A DNA stretch of 64,000 bases from an uncultured Eubacteriales bacterium (GTDB lineage: Bacteria > Bacillota > Clostridia > Oscillospirales > CAG-382), in NCBI GenBank assembly GCA_934444645.1, contig CAKSCV010000002.1:154363-218362 (forward strand), in the 5' to 3' direction. The translations under genes and the position numbers were made by a program. The notes under the pieces were generated by a model. That model was not told the DNA's origin. It was given only the letters and a program-made list of their open reading frames with translations, and did not search any database. Shown here in pieces: positions 24,162 through 34,608 of this stretch (within the stretch, counting starts at the first letter, position 1; the number at the start of each line of letters is the position of its first letter).

Positions 24162-26108
24162 ATGACGGCAAAAAAAACCGACAATATGGCGGTGTATCTC
24201 TTCCACCAAGGCACCAATTTTCAAGCATACGATTATCTCGGCGCACACAAAACGAAAAACGGTATGGTGTTTCGCACCTGGGCACCCAACGCCGAAGAGG
24301 TGTTTGTTACCGGCGATTTCAACGGCTGGTCCAAAGACAATCCCATGACGCGTATCAGCAAAGAAGGCGTATGGGAGGCAGTTGCGGAGGCGTCCCGCTT
24401 TGGGGAAGATTCAAAATATAAATTTATCATCCAAAGTGCGGCAGGCGAGGTGTACAAAGCCGATCCGTATGCATTTTATGCCGAAAAAGCGCCGGCAACC
24501 GCATCGGTCTGTTACGATATTTCCGGCTATTCGTGGTCAGATGAAAAATGGTTGGAAGCGCGCAGGAAAAAAATGGTTGAACCGACATATGAGACACCGC
24601 TCAATATTTATGAGCTTCATGTCGGTTCGTGGAAACGCCATCCCGACGGTACACATCTGACGTATCGCGAGCTTGCACACGAGCTTGCGCCGTATGTCAA
24701 GCAGATGGGGTATACGCACATTGAACTGATGCCGATTGCCGAATATCCGTTTGAAGGCTCGTGGGGCTATCAGGTGTGCGGATATTATGCGCCGACCTCA
24801 CGGTTCGGCACACCGCACGATTTCATGTATTTTGTCGATTACATGCACCGCAGCGGCATCGGTGTGATTCTCGATTGGGTTCCGGCGCATTTCCCGAAGG
24901 ACGAGCATGGACTCTATGAATTTGACGGCGGTCCGCTGTACGAATACCAAGGCAAAGACCGCATGGAAAACCGAGGCTGGGGCACGCGCTGCTTTGATGT
25001 CGGCCGCAATGAAGTCGAAAGCTTTCTGATTTCCAACGCCATGTTTTGGCTGCGCGAATACCATGTGGACGGACTTCGCGTGGATGCGGTCGCGTCCATG
25101 CTGTATCTCGATTATGACCGTGAGCCCGGAACGTGGTTCCCGAACGAACACGGCGGAAACGAATGCTTGGAAACGGTTTGCTTCTTCCGCAAGCTCGGCG
25201 ATGTGATCCGTTCGGAATTTCCCGATTCGTTGTTTATTGCCGAAGAGTCCACCTCTTGGCCGAAGGTATCCAAACCGTCAAGTGAAGACGGCCTCGGCTT
25301 CAACTTCAAGTGGAATATGGGTTGGATGAACGACTCGCTCGATTATTTTTCCACCGATCCGCTGTTCCGCAAATACAAGCACGATAAATTGACTTTTTCG
25401 ATGATGTATGCCTTTTCGGAGACCTTTATCCTGCCGATTTCGCATGATGAAGTGGTGCACGGCAAAAAGTCGCTTCTTGACCGTATGCCGGGTGAATATG
25501 AGCAGAAATTTGCCGGACTTCGTGCGTTTCTTGCCTATATGATGACGCATCCGGGGAAAAAACTCTTGTTTATGGGCTGTGAGATCGGCCAGTTTACCGA
25601 ATGGAACTATAAAGACAGCGTCGAGTGGTTCTTGCTCGATTACGATATGCACGCCGCGACCCAACGTTATGTGGCTGCTCTCAATCATTTTTATCTGGAA
25701 CATGATGAACTGTGGCAGAACGACTATTCGTGGGAGGGCTTTACATGGATTGACTGCGATAACAAGGACGAGAGCCTTATCAGCTATGTTCGCCGCAACA
25801 AAAAAGGCAAAGAACTGATTGTTGTGCTTAACTTCACACCGGTCGCACGTCCGTGCTATCCGATCGGCGTAAAAGGAGCAGGCGTTTATACCGAGCTCTT
25901 TAACAGTGACGATAAAAGCTTCGGCGGCAGCGGTGCGTTAAACGACGGGCTTCTCAAAGCGGAAAAAGAAAAACGCGGCGATTATTCCTATGTGATCCGT
26001 CCGAATATTCCGCCGTTCGGAGCTTTGATTCTCAAACGAACACGTCCGGCTTCGCCGAAAGCTGCCGGAAAGAAGCCGAACAAAACGGCCGGAAAAAGCA
26101 GCAAATAG
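24162..26108 (+). CDS. glgB: 1,4-alpha-glucan branching enzyme
   Basis: 648 residues. Order: CBM48 (about 25-120), GH13 barrel, C-terminal beta domain, and a Lys/Pro/Ala-rich tail of about 22 residues. Catalytic motifs: D-G-L-R-V-D-A-V (nucleophile Asp), F-I-A-E-E-S-T (acid Glu) and I-S-H-D-E-V-V-H-G-K. It introduces alpha-1,6 branches in glycogen. It is first of glgB-C-D-A-P. AAAGGAAAT lies upstream of the ATG. Confidence 0.96.
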   Translation: MTAKKTDNMAVYLFHQGTNFQAYDYLGAHKTKNGMVFRTWAPNAEEVFVTGDFNGWSKDNPMTRISKEGVWEAVAEASRFGEDSKYKFIIQSAAGEVYKADPYAFYAEKAPATASVCYDISGYSWSDEKWLEARRKKMVEPTYETPLNIYELHVGSWKRHPDGTHLTYRELAHELAPYVKQMGYTHIELMPIAEYPFEGSWGYQVCGYYAPTSRFGTPHDFMYFVDYMHRSGIGVILDWVPAHFPKDEHGLYEFDGGPLYEYQGKDRMENRGWGTRCFDVGRNEVESFLISNAMFWLREYHVDGLRVDAVASMLYLDYDREPGTWFPNEHGGNECLETVCFFRKLGDVIRSEFPDSLFIAEESTSWPKVSKPSSEDGLGFNFKWNMGWMNDSLDYFSTDPLFRKYKHDKLTFSMMYAFSETFILPISHDEVVHGKKSLLDRMPGEYEQKFAGLRAFLAYMMTHPGKKLLFMGCEIGQFTEWNYKDSVEWFLLDYDMHAATQRYVAALNHFYLEHDELWQNDYSWEGFTWIDCDNKDESLISYVRRNKKGKELIVVLNFTPVARPCYPIGVKGAGVYTELFNSDDKSFGGSGALNDGLLKAEKEKRGDYSYVIRPNIPPFGALILKRTRPASPKAAGKKPNKTAGKSSK

Positions 26109-26196
26109 CCTTCAAAGCATATCCGTATGCGGATATTGCTTGAAATAAAAAATAAAGAGAGATTGTACCAAGCGAAAGGATGGTTTTGATAAACTT

Positions 26197-27405
26197 ATGT
26201 TCAGAAAAAAAGAATGTGTCGCCATGCTTCTTGCAGGCGGACAGGGAAGCCGGCTTTATGCGCTTACCGAAAGTACGGCAAAACCGGCAGTAACCTTTGG
26301 CGCAAAGTACCGTATCATCGATTTTCCGCTTACAAACTGTATCCACTCCGGCATCGACACCGTCGGTGTGCTTACGCAATACCAGCCGCTCGTCCTAAAC
26401 GAATACATCGGCAACGGACAGCCGTGGGACCTTGACCGCAACATGGGAGGCGTTAAGATCCTGCCGCCGTATCAGGGCAAAAACGGCGCGGATTGGTACC
26501 GCGGAACGGCGAATGCCATCTATCAGAATCTCACTTTTATCGAACGGTATGATCCGGATTATGTACTGATTCTTTCGGGCGATCATATCTATAAAATGGA
26601 TTACGCCGCTATGCTTGCGTTCCATAAGAAAAAGAACGCCGACTGCACCATCAGCGTCATTGAAGTGCCGCTCGAAGAAGCAAGCCGCTTTGGCATCATG
26701 TCAGCCGATGAGGACGGAAAAATCACCAAGTTCGAAGAAAAACCCAAAAATCCGACCAGCACCAAAGCGTCTATGGGCATTTACATTTTCAACCGCAAGA
26801 AGCTTGTGGAATATCTGACCGCCGACAACGACGATCCGGACTCGGTCAATGACTTTGGCAAGAATATCATTCCGAAAATGCTTGCTGCCGGTGAAAAAAT
26901 GTATGCCTACTCATTTTCGGGTTATTGGAAGGATGTCGGAACACTTTCGAGCCTTTGGGAGGCCAACATGGATTTGCTTGGCGAACATCCCGTGTTCGAT
27001 CTTAACGATGACGAATGGCGTATCCGCTCGCGTACAGCCGCCGAACCGCCGCAGTATATCGGTGCGGAGGCAGAGGTTTGCAATTCGATTATCACCGAGG
27101 GCTGCGTGATTGAGGGCACGGTCATCAATTCTGTCCTGTCCAACGGTGTTACGGTTGAAAAGGGGGCTATCGTCAAGGATTCGGTGATTATGAGCGAAAC
27201 GACCGTCGGCGAAGGCTCGTGCGTGAGTTATGCTATCTTGGACGAAAATGTCATACTCGGCGCAGATTGCCGTGTCGGCGCAGATAAACAAACCACCAAA
27301 GAAGTAACCGTTATCGGTGCGACAGCCGTTCTCAAAGCAGGCACGGAAATCGAACCGGGTACTATCTACAGTGCCAAAAACGGCAAGGGAGGCAGCAACA
27401 AATGA
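26197..27405 (+). CDS. glgC: Glucose-1-phosphate adenylyltransferase
   Basis: 402 residues. The nucleotidyltransferase signature M-L-L-A-G-G-Q-G-S-R-L is at residues about 10-20, W-Y-R-G-T-A-N-A-I-Y near 99-108, and left-handed beta-helix repeats fill the C-terminus. It makes ADP-glucose, the committed step. The 88-nt gap after glgB contains an imperfect hairpin (26117-26140) without a T run. It overlaps glgD by 4 nt. Confidence 0.96.
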   Translation: MFRKKECVAMLLAGGQGSRLYALTESTAKPAVTFGAKYRIIDFPLTNCIHSGIDTVGVLTQYQPLVLNEYIGNGQPWDLDRNMGGVKILPPYQGKNGADWYRGTANAIYQNLTFIERYDPDYVLILSGDHIYKMDYAAMLAFHKKKNADCTISVIEVPLEEASRFGIMSADEDGKITKFEEKPKNPTSTKASMGIYIFNRKKLVEYLTADNDDPDSVNDFGKNIIPKMLAAGEKMYAYSFSGYWKDVGTLSSLWEANMDLLGEHPVFDLNDDEWRIRSRTAAEPPQYIGAEAEVCNSIITEGCVIEGTVINSVLSNGVTVEKGAIVKDSVIMSETTVGEGSCVSYAILDENVILGADCRVGADKQTTKEVTVIGATAVLKAGTEIEPGTIYSAKNGKGGSNK

Positions 27406-28541
27406 ACGTAGCCGGGTTAATCTTTTCCAATATCCACGATAAAAACATACCGGAGCTGACGCAAAAGCGCACCATGGCTTCCGTGCCGTTCGGCGGCAGA
27501 TATCGCCTGATCGATTTTACGCTCTCCAACATGGTAAACGCCGACATTACCAAAATCGGCATCATCACGCATTATAACTATCAATCGCTTATGGATCATA
27601 TCGGCTCGGGCAAAGACTGGGATTTGTCCCGGTCAAGCGGCGGTATCAAAATTTTGCCTCCGTTTATCACCGCCTACGACAACACCACGCATTCCATGCA
27701 GCCGTATTCCAGCCGCTTGGAGGCGCTCATGGGTGCATATAATTTCATCTCGCGCTGTACCGAGGATTATTTTGTTCTTTCCGACTGCGATACCGTCTGC
27801 AACATCGACCTGCGCGATGTTGTGGATTACCACATTGATACCCATGCCGACATTACGCTTGTCGCCAAGAACACCTATCTTGAAGCAAGCGAAGCGGCCA
27901 ATTCCACCATCGTGGAAACTGACGGGCACGACCGCATTCTGAATTTGCTGCATAATCCTACCGGACTTTCGGGAAGCTTAAATCAAAGCTTAAACATTTT
28001 CGTTCTCAAGCGTGAATACCTCGAAAGCATTGTTCTTGATTCTCTTGCGCGCGGCTATAAGAGCTTTACAAAAGATATTATAGCGCGCAATATCGATAAG
28101 GCAAACTTCCGTATGTACAGCAAATTCGAAGGCTACTATGCGTCGATCAGCTCCATTGACACGTACTACCGTTCGAGCATGGATTTGCTTGATAAAAACG
28201 TCAAGGAAAACCTGTTCGGCGTTAAGAACCGTCCGATTTATACCAAAGTCAAGAATACCGCGCCGGCTCGCTACGTGGGCGACAGCAAGGTCGGAAATTC
28301 GCTCGTAGCCGATGGCTGCGTGATTGAAGGAACCGTGGAAAACTCCATTTTGTTCCGCGGCGTAAAGGTCGGAAAGAATACCGTCATCAAAAATTCGATT
28401 ATTATGCAGGATACCTTTGTCGGCGATAATGTGACGCTAAACTGCGTTATCTGTGACAAAAACGCCGTTATCAAAAACGGACGCTGCCTTTCCGGTCACG
28501 AAACGCATCCGTTCACGGTCAGCAAAGGGACCATTATCTGA
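27402..28541 (+). CDS. glgD: GlgD, non-catalytic partner of ADP-glucose pyrophosphorylase
   Basis: 379 residues, homologous to GlgC along its length. The G-G-x-G-x-R-L loop is replaced by I-F-S-N-I-H-D, so catalysis is not expected. In Firmicutes GlgD forms a heterotetramer with GlgC and raises its activity. F-G-G-R-Y-R-L-I-D-F is retained. The ATGA overlap with glgC suggests balanced translation. Confidence 0.94.
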   Translation: MNVAGLIFSNIHDKNIPELTQKRTMASVPFGGRYRLIDFTLSNMVNADITKIGIITHYNYQSLMDHIGSGKDWDLSRSSGGIKILPPFITAYDNTTHSMQPYSSRLEALMGAYNFISRCTEDYFVLSDCDTVCNIDLRDVVDYHIDTHADITLVAKNTYLEASEAANSTIVETDGHDRILNLLHNPTGLSGSLNQSLNIFVLKREYLESIVLDSLARGYKSFTKDIIARNIDKANFRMYSKFEGYYASISSIDTYYRSSMDLLDKNVKENLFGVKNRPIYTKVKNTAPARYVGDSKVGNSLVADGCVIEGTVENSILFRGVKVGKNTVIKNSIIMQDTFVGDNVTLNCVICDKNAVIKNGRCLSGHETHPFTVSKGTII

Positions 28542-28591
28542 TTTTGCCGACAATAGCGGAATATGCCGGCTCGTCTGAAAGGAAAATAATT

Positions 28592-30037
28592 ATGGCAAAG
28601 AAAGTACTCATGGTTGGATCGGAAATGGTTCCGTATGCGGCGACGGGAGGTCTCGGCGATGTGCTCGGATCACTGCCGGAGGCGTGTATGAAGGGCAAAA
28701 AGAAAGAGTTTGATATACGGGTAATCATGCCGTTATACGGCTCGATCGGCGAAGAATACCGCTCACAGATGACGTTTTTAGGCGACATTACCGTGCCGCT
28801 TGCCTGGCGAAAGCTCTATTGCGGCATCTTCAAGCTCGAAAAAAACGGTGTGACCGTCTATTTTCTCGATAATGAGTATTATTTTAAGCGTCCCGATTTG
28901 TACGGAAGCTACGATGACGGCGAACGCTTTGCATTTTTCGGCAGTGCCGTGCTGCACGTTTTGCCGCATATCGATTTCATTCCGGATATTCTCCATGCAC
29001 ACGATTGGCAAAGCGCGCTTTCGGTCATCTACCTGAAAACGGTGTTTGCCGATAATCCCGAATATAACCACATTCGCACCGTCTTTACCATTCATAATGT
29101 TGCCTATCAGGGAAAATATGACCCGGCAATTTTAGGAGATGTATTCGGACTCGACAAGAAGTTCTATTCGATCGTCGAAAATGATGGTTGTATCAATCTG
29201 ATGAAGGGCGCCATTGCTGTTGCCGATAAGGTGACGACTGTCAGCCCGACGTATGCAGAGGAATTGAAATATCCCGAATTTTCTTATGGAATGCACTATA
29301 TTCTCAACCGCAACGCCTATAAATTCTTCGGAATCTTAAACGGTATCGATTATACCTACTACGACCCGTCCAAGGATATGTCGATTCCGTTCCGCTATTC
29401 TGCAAAAAAGCCGGCGGATAAGGTTAAGAACAAAACGGCACTGCAAGAGGAGTTGGGGCTTACCATCGGAGAAGAAAAGCCCCTTATCGCCGTAATTTCG
29501 CGCCTTGCCGACCAAAAGGGCATCGATCTCATTGCCGGTATTATCGAGGATGTTCTCAATTACAGCGATGCTGAGCTTGTTGTCCTCGGAAAAGGCGAAT
29601 ACCGGTACGAAGAATTCTTCTCAAGACTCGGCAACAACCGCCCCAAACAAGTCAAGGCGCTTATGATGTATAACAAAGAGCTTGCCAAGAAAATCTATGC
29701 AGCCGCCGATATTTTCCTCATGCCCTCGTACAGCGAACCGTGCGGTCTTTCGCAGATGATCGCCTCACGCTACGGTGCCGTTCCGGTCACGCGCGAAACC
29801 GGCGGATTATACGATTCCATCAAAGGCTATTATGAATTCGACGGCGAGATCTACGGAAACGGCTTTACGTTCCGCAATTACAATATGTATGAGTTAAAAG
29901 ACCGCATTTTTGCGGCACTCACGCTGTATCATGATCCCGAAAAATGGAAGCGGTTAGTCGGTAAAGTTATGACGACCGATTTCAGTTGGGATTCCTCCGC
30001 ACAAAAATATCTTGCAATGTATCGCGATTTGTGTTAA
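28592..30037 (+). CDS. glgA: Glycogen synthase (ADP-glucose)
   Basis: 481 residues, GT5. The N-terminal Rossmann domain starts K-V-L-M-V-G-S-E-M-V-P-Y-A-A-T-G-G-L; the C-terminal donor-binding domain shows P-S-Y-S-E-P-C-G-L-S-Q near 380. It elongates alpha-1,4 glucan from ADP-glucose. The ATG at 28592 follows AAAGGAAAA; an upstream in-frame ATG at 28544 has no ribosome-binding site. Confidence 0.96.
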   Translation: MAKKVLMVGSEMVPYAATGGLGDVLGSLPEACMKGKKKEFDIRVIMPLYGSIGEEYRSQMTFLGDITVPLAWRKLYCGIFKLEKNGVTVYFLDNEYYFKRPDLYGSYDDGERFAFFGSAVLHVLPHIDFIPDILHAHDWQSALSVIYLKTVFADNPEYNHIRTVFTIHNVAYQGKYDPAILGDVFGLDKKFYSIVENDGCINLMKGAIAVADKVTTVSPTYAEELKYPEFSYGMHYILNRNAYKFFGILNGIDYTYYDPSKDMSIPFRYSAKKPADKVKNKTALQEELGLTIGEEKPLIAVISRLADQKGIDLIAGIIEDVLNYSDAELVVLGKGEYRYEEFFSRLGNNRPKQVKALMMYNKELAKKIYAAADIFLMPSYSEPCGLSQMIASRYGAVPVTRETGGLYDSIKGYYEFDGEIYGNGFTFRNYNMYELKDRIFAALTLYHDPEKWKRLVGKVMTTDFSWDSSAQKYLAMYRDLC

Positions 30038-30055
30038 AATAGAAACGATAACCGA

Positions 30056-30085
30056 GCGGCGTACGTCTGTAAGGGCGTGCGCCGC
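30056..30085 (+). other. Intercistronic hairpin between glgA and glgP
   Basis: A 10-bp stem GCGGCGTACG/CGTGCGCCGC with one G-T wobble and a 10-nt loop, followed by CCATGTTT rather than a T run. More likely a transcript-stability or processing element than a terminator. Confidence 0.55.
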
Positions 30086-30127
30086 CCATGTTTGCAAAAA
30101 TTCTACCCACGATGAAAGGTGATTCAA

Positions 30128-32554
30128 ATGAATATGGGAACCAGTGAAGTAAAACAAAACCTCGAATCCAAGCTATCGCGTTATTTCGGCGTTTCGCCGG
30201 TGGAAGCGACTGCTGAACAGATGTATAAGGCGTGCGCCATGACCATTCGGGACATTCTCGCCACACGCCGCAAGGATTATAAAAGAACAGTCAATAAACA
30301 GGGCGGCAAGCGCGTGTATTATATGTGCATGGAGTTTCTTCTCGGCCGGTCGTTAAAAACAAATTTAAATAATTTGGGACTCGAAAAAAGCTACCGTGCG
30401 GTACTGGACGAAATGGGCTTTAAGCTTGATGATTTGTATGAGCAAGAACCGGATGCCGGTCTTGGCAACGGAGGCCTTGGCAGACTGGCTGCTTGCTTCA
30501 TGGATTCACTGTCGTCCCTCGACTATCCGGCAACCGGCTTTTCCATTCTTTACGAATACGGGTTATTTAAGCAGAAACTTGTGGACGGCTTGCAGGTGGA
30601 GCTGCCGGACATCTGGCTCCCGGGCGGTGAAGTGTGGATCGTGCCGCGTACCGACCGTGTGTTCAAGGTGCGCTTCGGCGGCCATGTGAAAGAAATCTGG
30701 GAAGAAGGCCATTGCCGCATCGAATACGAAGATGCCGAAGAGGTGGAAGCGGTTGCAAACGATATGATGATTTCCGGTGCTGACAGCGAAGCAGTCAGCC
30801 TGCTTCGGCTTTGGAAAGCGCAGGATATCGCTGCTTTCGATATGAGCCTGTTTACACAAGGCCAATATATGAAGGCCGTCGAAAAGAATACAAACGCCGA
30901 AGCCATTTCCAAGGTTTTGTATCCGTCGGACAACCACGCCGAAGGCAAGTCGCTGCGCCTGGCTCAACAGTATTTTCTCTCGTCTGCGTCCTGCCAAAGC
31001 ATTATCCGCGACCACATGGCAGTCTACGGCACACTTGACAATTTTGCCGAAAAAGTGGCGATCCACATCAACGATACACACCCGGCTCTCTGTATTCCCG
31101 AGCTTATGCGCATCTTTATGGACGATTATCACATGTCGTGGGAAAAAGCGTGGGATATCGTAATCCATACGGTTTCCTATACCAACCATACCGTTATGCC
31201 GGAAGCACTCGAAACATGGAATGAGGATCTGTTCAAGCTAAAGCTTCCGCGTATGTATCAAATCATCTGCGAAATTAACCGCCGTTTCTGCGACACGGCT
31301 TGGACGCGTTTTCCGGGCGGCTGGAATCAGATCAGCGGCATGGCGATTGTCGCTTACGGACAGATCCGCATGGCAAACCTCAGCGTCATCGGTTCGCATA
31401 CCGTCAACGGTGTTTCAAAATTGCATTCGGAAATCTTGAAAAAATCCTGTTTTAAGGATTTCTATAAGCTTACACCGGAAAAGTTCACCAATGTCACCAA
31501 CGGCATCGCACACAGACGCTGGCTTTGCTATTCCAACCCGGCGCTTGCCGCATTGCTCGACGAATGCATCGGCACGTCGTACCGCAAACAGCCTGAAAAG
31601 CTTGCCGATTTTAAGAAATTTGCCGATGATAAGGCTGTGCTCGAACAAATCGGCGCCATTAAGCGCGCCAATAAAAAGAGCTTTTCTGACCTTCTCTATA
31701 AGAAAACCGGCGTGTTAGTCGATCCGGAATCGTTATATGATGTGCAGATCAAACGTCTTCATGAATACAAACGTCAGCTTCTCAACGCACTTCGTATTAT
31801 CTCGCTCTATATGGACTTAAAAGAAAACCCGGATCTGGATATTCAGCCGCAGACGTTCTTGTTCGGTGCTAAGGCCGCACCGGGCTATGACATGGCAAAA
31901 CAGATTATCAAGTTAATTTGCCTCATTGCCGCTGATATCGATAAGAATCCGAAAATTGCTTCAAAGCTTAAAGTTGTGTTCTTGGAAAACTATTGCGTCA
32001 GCCTTGCCGAAGCACTCATTCCGGCAAGTGAGATCAGCGAACAGATTTCTCTTGCCGGCAAAGAAGCCAGCGGCACGGGCAACATGAAGCTTATGATCAA
32101 CGGCGCGGTCACGGTCGGTACGCTTGACGGTGCCAATGTTGAAATGCTCGAAGAATGCGGACCGGAAAACATGTTCATTTTCGGTCTTACCACCAACGAA
32201 GTGAATGATCTTTGGACGCGCGGCTATAACGCGGCGAACTACTATCATAATTCACCGCGCTTAAAGCGCGTGGTAGACGCGCTGAATACCGGTTTCAACG
32301 GCGAAAGCTTCACGAATATGTACGATTATCTTGTCGCCAGTCGCAGAGGCATTTCCGACCCGTTTATGTGCCTTGCCGATTTCGATTCCTATATGCTTGC
32401 ACACGATCATGCGCTCGAAGCGTATGCCGATAAAAAACGCTGGAACAGAATGTCCCTTATGAATATCGCGTCAGCCGGAAAGTTTGCCGCCGACCGCAGT
32501 ATTGAAGAATATGCACACAACATTTGGCATCTGAAGAAGATCACTTCGAAATAA
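30128..32554 (+). CDS. glgP: Glycogen phosphorylase
   Basis: 808 residues, GT35. G-N-G-G-L-G-R-L-A-A-C-F is near 115-126; the pyridoxal-phosphate site is E-A-S-G-T-G-N-M-K-L-M near 645-655. It releases glucose-1-phosphate from glycogen, the reverse need of the same operon. The ATG at 30128 follows AAAGGTG by 8 nt; a GTG at 30119 overlaps that site. Confidence 0.96.
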   Translation: MNMGTSEVKQNLESKLSRYFGVSPVEATAEQMYKACAMTIRDILATRRKDYKRTVNKQGGKRVYYMCMEFLLGRSLKTNLNNLGLEKSYRAVLDEMGFKLDDLYEQEPDAGLGNGGLGRLAACFMDSLSSLDYPATGFSILYEYGLFKQKLVDGLQVELPDIWLPGGEVWIVPRTDRVFKVRFGGHVKEIWEEGHCRIEYEDAEEVEAVANDMMISGADSEAVSLLRLWKAQDIAAFDMSLFTQGQYMKAVEKNTNAEAISKVLYPSDNHAEGKSLRLAQQYFLSSASCQSIIRDHMAVYGTLDNFAEKVAIHINDTHPALCIPELMRIFMDDYHMSWEKAWDIVIHTVSYTNHTVMPEALETWNEDLFKLKLPRMYQIICEINRRFCDTAWTRFPGGWNQISGMAIVAYGQIRMANLSVIGSHTVNGVSKLHSEILKKSCFKDFYKLTPEKFTNVTNGIAHRRWLCYSNPALAALLDECIGTSYRKQPEKLADFKKFADDKAVLEQIGAIKRANKKSFSDLLYKKTGVLVDPESLYDVQIKRLHEYKRQLLNALRIISLYMDLKENPDLDIQPQTFLFGAKAAPGYDMAKQIIKLICLIAADIDKNPKIASKLKVVFLENYCVSLAEALIPASEISEQISLAGKEASGTGNMKLMINGAVTVGTLDGANVEMLEECGPENMFIFGLTTNEVNDLWTRGYNAANYYHNSPRLKRVVDALNTGFNGESFTNMYDYLVASRRGISDPFMCLADFDSYMLAHDHALEAYADKKRWNRMSLMNIASAGKFAADRSIEEYAHNIWHLKKITSK

Positions 32555-32568
32555 ACCGTCAAACACCC

Positions 32569-32602
32569 AACACGCCGGTGTGCAAAAACATACCGGCGTG
32601 TT
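32569..32602 (+). terminator. Terminator (or attenuator) after glgP
   Basis: An 11-bp stem AACACGCCGGT/ACCGGCGTGTT with a T4 tail, 15 nt after the glgP stop and 33 nt before the next ATG, so it may let part of the transcripts into the GH13 gene. Confidence 0.8.
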
Positions 32603-32634
32603 TTCCGTATCGATTTTTCCGAAAGGAGCTTTCT

Positions 32635-34608
32635 ATGCTCGCCCGTTTTTCTCTTGATGACCCGGAAAAGTACGTCCGTGTTTGCCGAACTGTCAAAAAT
32701 ACCGATGTCAGCCGCAGAAGTGCCTTTTCCAAAAGCGAGACAATGGAGCTGACCCTCCGGGTTTCGCGTGTTTTAGGCGTGTGTGTTGCCGTGCTTTCGC
32801 TTAAAAACGATAAAACCGGACAGGTTACCGAAATACCGTTGGAACTTTGCGAAACCGAGAAAGACACTGATTTATATTCCGTTTCGCTGAATTTTGCCGC
32901 TCTTTGCGGCGATATGCCGCACGGACTGTTTTTCTTTGATATCCTTCTTTGCCGCGGCGATGAAAAATTGTATTTGAATCCGGTCAACAACATCGATTTC
33001 ACCTTGTCCGCAACCGAACCGGAGACGCCGTTCGCACTTCTTGTGTATGCCGATGGCTATCAAACGCCTGCATGGGCAAAAAACGCCGTTATGTATCACA
33101 TCTTTGTTGACCGGTTTGCAAAATCCGAAAAACACACTCTTCCGGTTCGCGCCGATGCGCATATCAATCCTGATTGGGACAACGGCATTCCCGAATATGC
33201 GCCGTATCCGGGAGCGAACATTCAAAATAATGAGTTTTTTGGCGGCAGCTTGTACGGTATTATCGAAAAGCTGGATTATTTGGTATCTCTTGGCGTAAAT
33301 GTTCTCTATTTAAGCCCGATTTTCAAAGCCTATTCCAACCACAAATACGATACCGGCGACTATGCCGAAATCGATGAAATGTTCGGAGAAAAAGAAGCAT
33401 TTGATGAGCTACTTTGTGAAGCAAAAAAGCGCGGAATGCACATTATTCTCGACGGCGTTTTCAACCACACGGGCGACGACAGTCGCTATTTTAACCGCTA
33501 TGGGCATTATGACACCATCGGCGCATATCAGTCGCCCGATTCACCGTATCACGAGTGGTATTATTTTCGGCATTTTCCTGAGGATTATGAGTGTTGGTGG
33601 GGCATAAAGATCTTACCGAAGCTCAATAACACGAATCCGACCACACGCGACTATTTTTTGGGTGAAAACGGAATCCTGCGCCGCTATGTTGCGAAAGGCA
33701 CTTCCGGTTGGCGGTTGGATGTCGCCGATGAATTGCCGGATGCGTTTCTCACCGATTTGCGAGGTGCCGTCAAACAAGAGAATCCCGATGCGCTGATCCT
33801 CGGCGAGGTTTGGGAAAATGCCGCTGTAAAAATCGCTTACGGTGCACGCCGCTCGTATCTTTTGGGCTTTCAGCTCGACAGTGTGATGAATTACCCGTTT
33901 AAGAATGCAATTTTGGATTATGTGCGCAGCGGTGATTGCACATCGTTTTACAATACCGTTACGGAGATTGTCTCACTTTATCCGCCGCAAACGGCGGCGG
34001 TGCTTATGAATCTGCTCGGCACACATGATACCGAGCGGATCTTAACGGCTCTCGGCGCGGATCCGGCAGATTTTTCACGTTCCAACGAACAAAAAGCATC
34101 GTTTCGCTTGTCACCGGAAAAGCGCGAACACGCCGAACAGCTGTTAAAACTCGCCTCAACGCTTCAATTCACGCTCCCGGGAATGCCTTCGGTGTTTTAC
34201 GGCGACGAAGCCGGCATGGAGGGCTTTGGAGACCCTTTCTGCCGCCGCCCGTATCCGTGGGGAAGAGAGGCGGTATCTTTGCGCGCGCATTATGCGGAGC
34301 TCGGACGGCTGAAACGAAATCTTGCGGTGCTGCATACGCCGCATATTGCCTTTGTCGTGCATAACGGCGCAAAGCTCGGCTTTGTGCGGTATTCCGACAG
34401 AGCATCGGACGGTGCGCTGCTTGTTCTCTGCAATGCCGCAAAAAAAGAAACCGTTTTTGATGAAAGCTTCATCAAAAACGGTATATACAAGCCGCTGTAC
34501 GGCGTAAGTGAAACGCTTTCCGACGGCAGCATTGTGCTTGCCGCCGAAAGCGCAGTCTTGCTGTTTGCCGATGTCTTTACGCCATCAGATGACGCCATAC
34601 TCCTTTAA
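32635..34608 (+). CDS. GH13 alpha-glucan hydrolase (neopullulanase/maltogenic amylase-like)
   Basis: 657 residues. N-terminal CBM34-like beta domain (1-125), then a GH13 barrel: D-G-V-F-N-H-T-G near 277, G-W-R-L-D-V-A-D-E near 357 (nucleophile Asp), L-G-E-V-W-E near 386 (acid Glu) and L-G-T-H-D-T-E-R near 460. This layout fits neopullulanase, cyclomaltodextrinase or maltogenic amylase. No signal peptide, so it trims intracellular malto-oligosaccharides or glycogen fragments together with GlgP. AAAGGAG precedes the ATG. Its last 24 bp overlap the convergent oleate hydratase gene. Confidence 0.9.
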   Translation: MLARFSLDDPEKYVRVCRTVKNTDVSRRSAFSKSETMELTLRVSRVLGVCVAVLSLKNDKTGQVTEIPLELCETEKDTDLYSVSLNFAALCGDMPHGLFFFDILLCRGDEKLYLNPVNNIDFTLSATEPETPFALLVYADGYQTPAWAKNAVMYHIFVDRFAKSEKHTLPVRADAHINPDWDNGIPEYAPYPGANIQNNEFFGGSLYGIIEKLDYLVSLGVNVLYLSPIFKAYSNHKYDTGDYAEIDEMFGEKEAFDELLCEAKKRGMHIILDGVFNHTGDDSRYFNRYGHYDTIGAYQSPDSPYHEWYYFRHFPEDYECWWGIKILPKLNNTNPTTRDYFLGENGILRRYVAKGTSGWRLDVADELPDAFLTDLRGAVKQENPDALILGEVWENAAVKIAYGARRSYLLGFQLDSVMNYPFKNAILDYVRSGDCTSFYNTVTEIVSLYPPQTAAVLMNLLGTHDTERILTALGADPADFSRSNEQKASFRLSPEKREHAEQLLKLASTLQFTLPGMPSVFYGDEAGMEGFGDPFCRRPYPWGREAVSLRAHYAELGRLKRNLAVLHTPHIAFVVHNGAKLGFVRYSDRASDGALLVLCNAAKKETVFDESFIKNGIYKPLYGVSETLSDGSIVLAAESAVLLFADVFTPSDDAILL

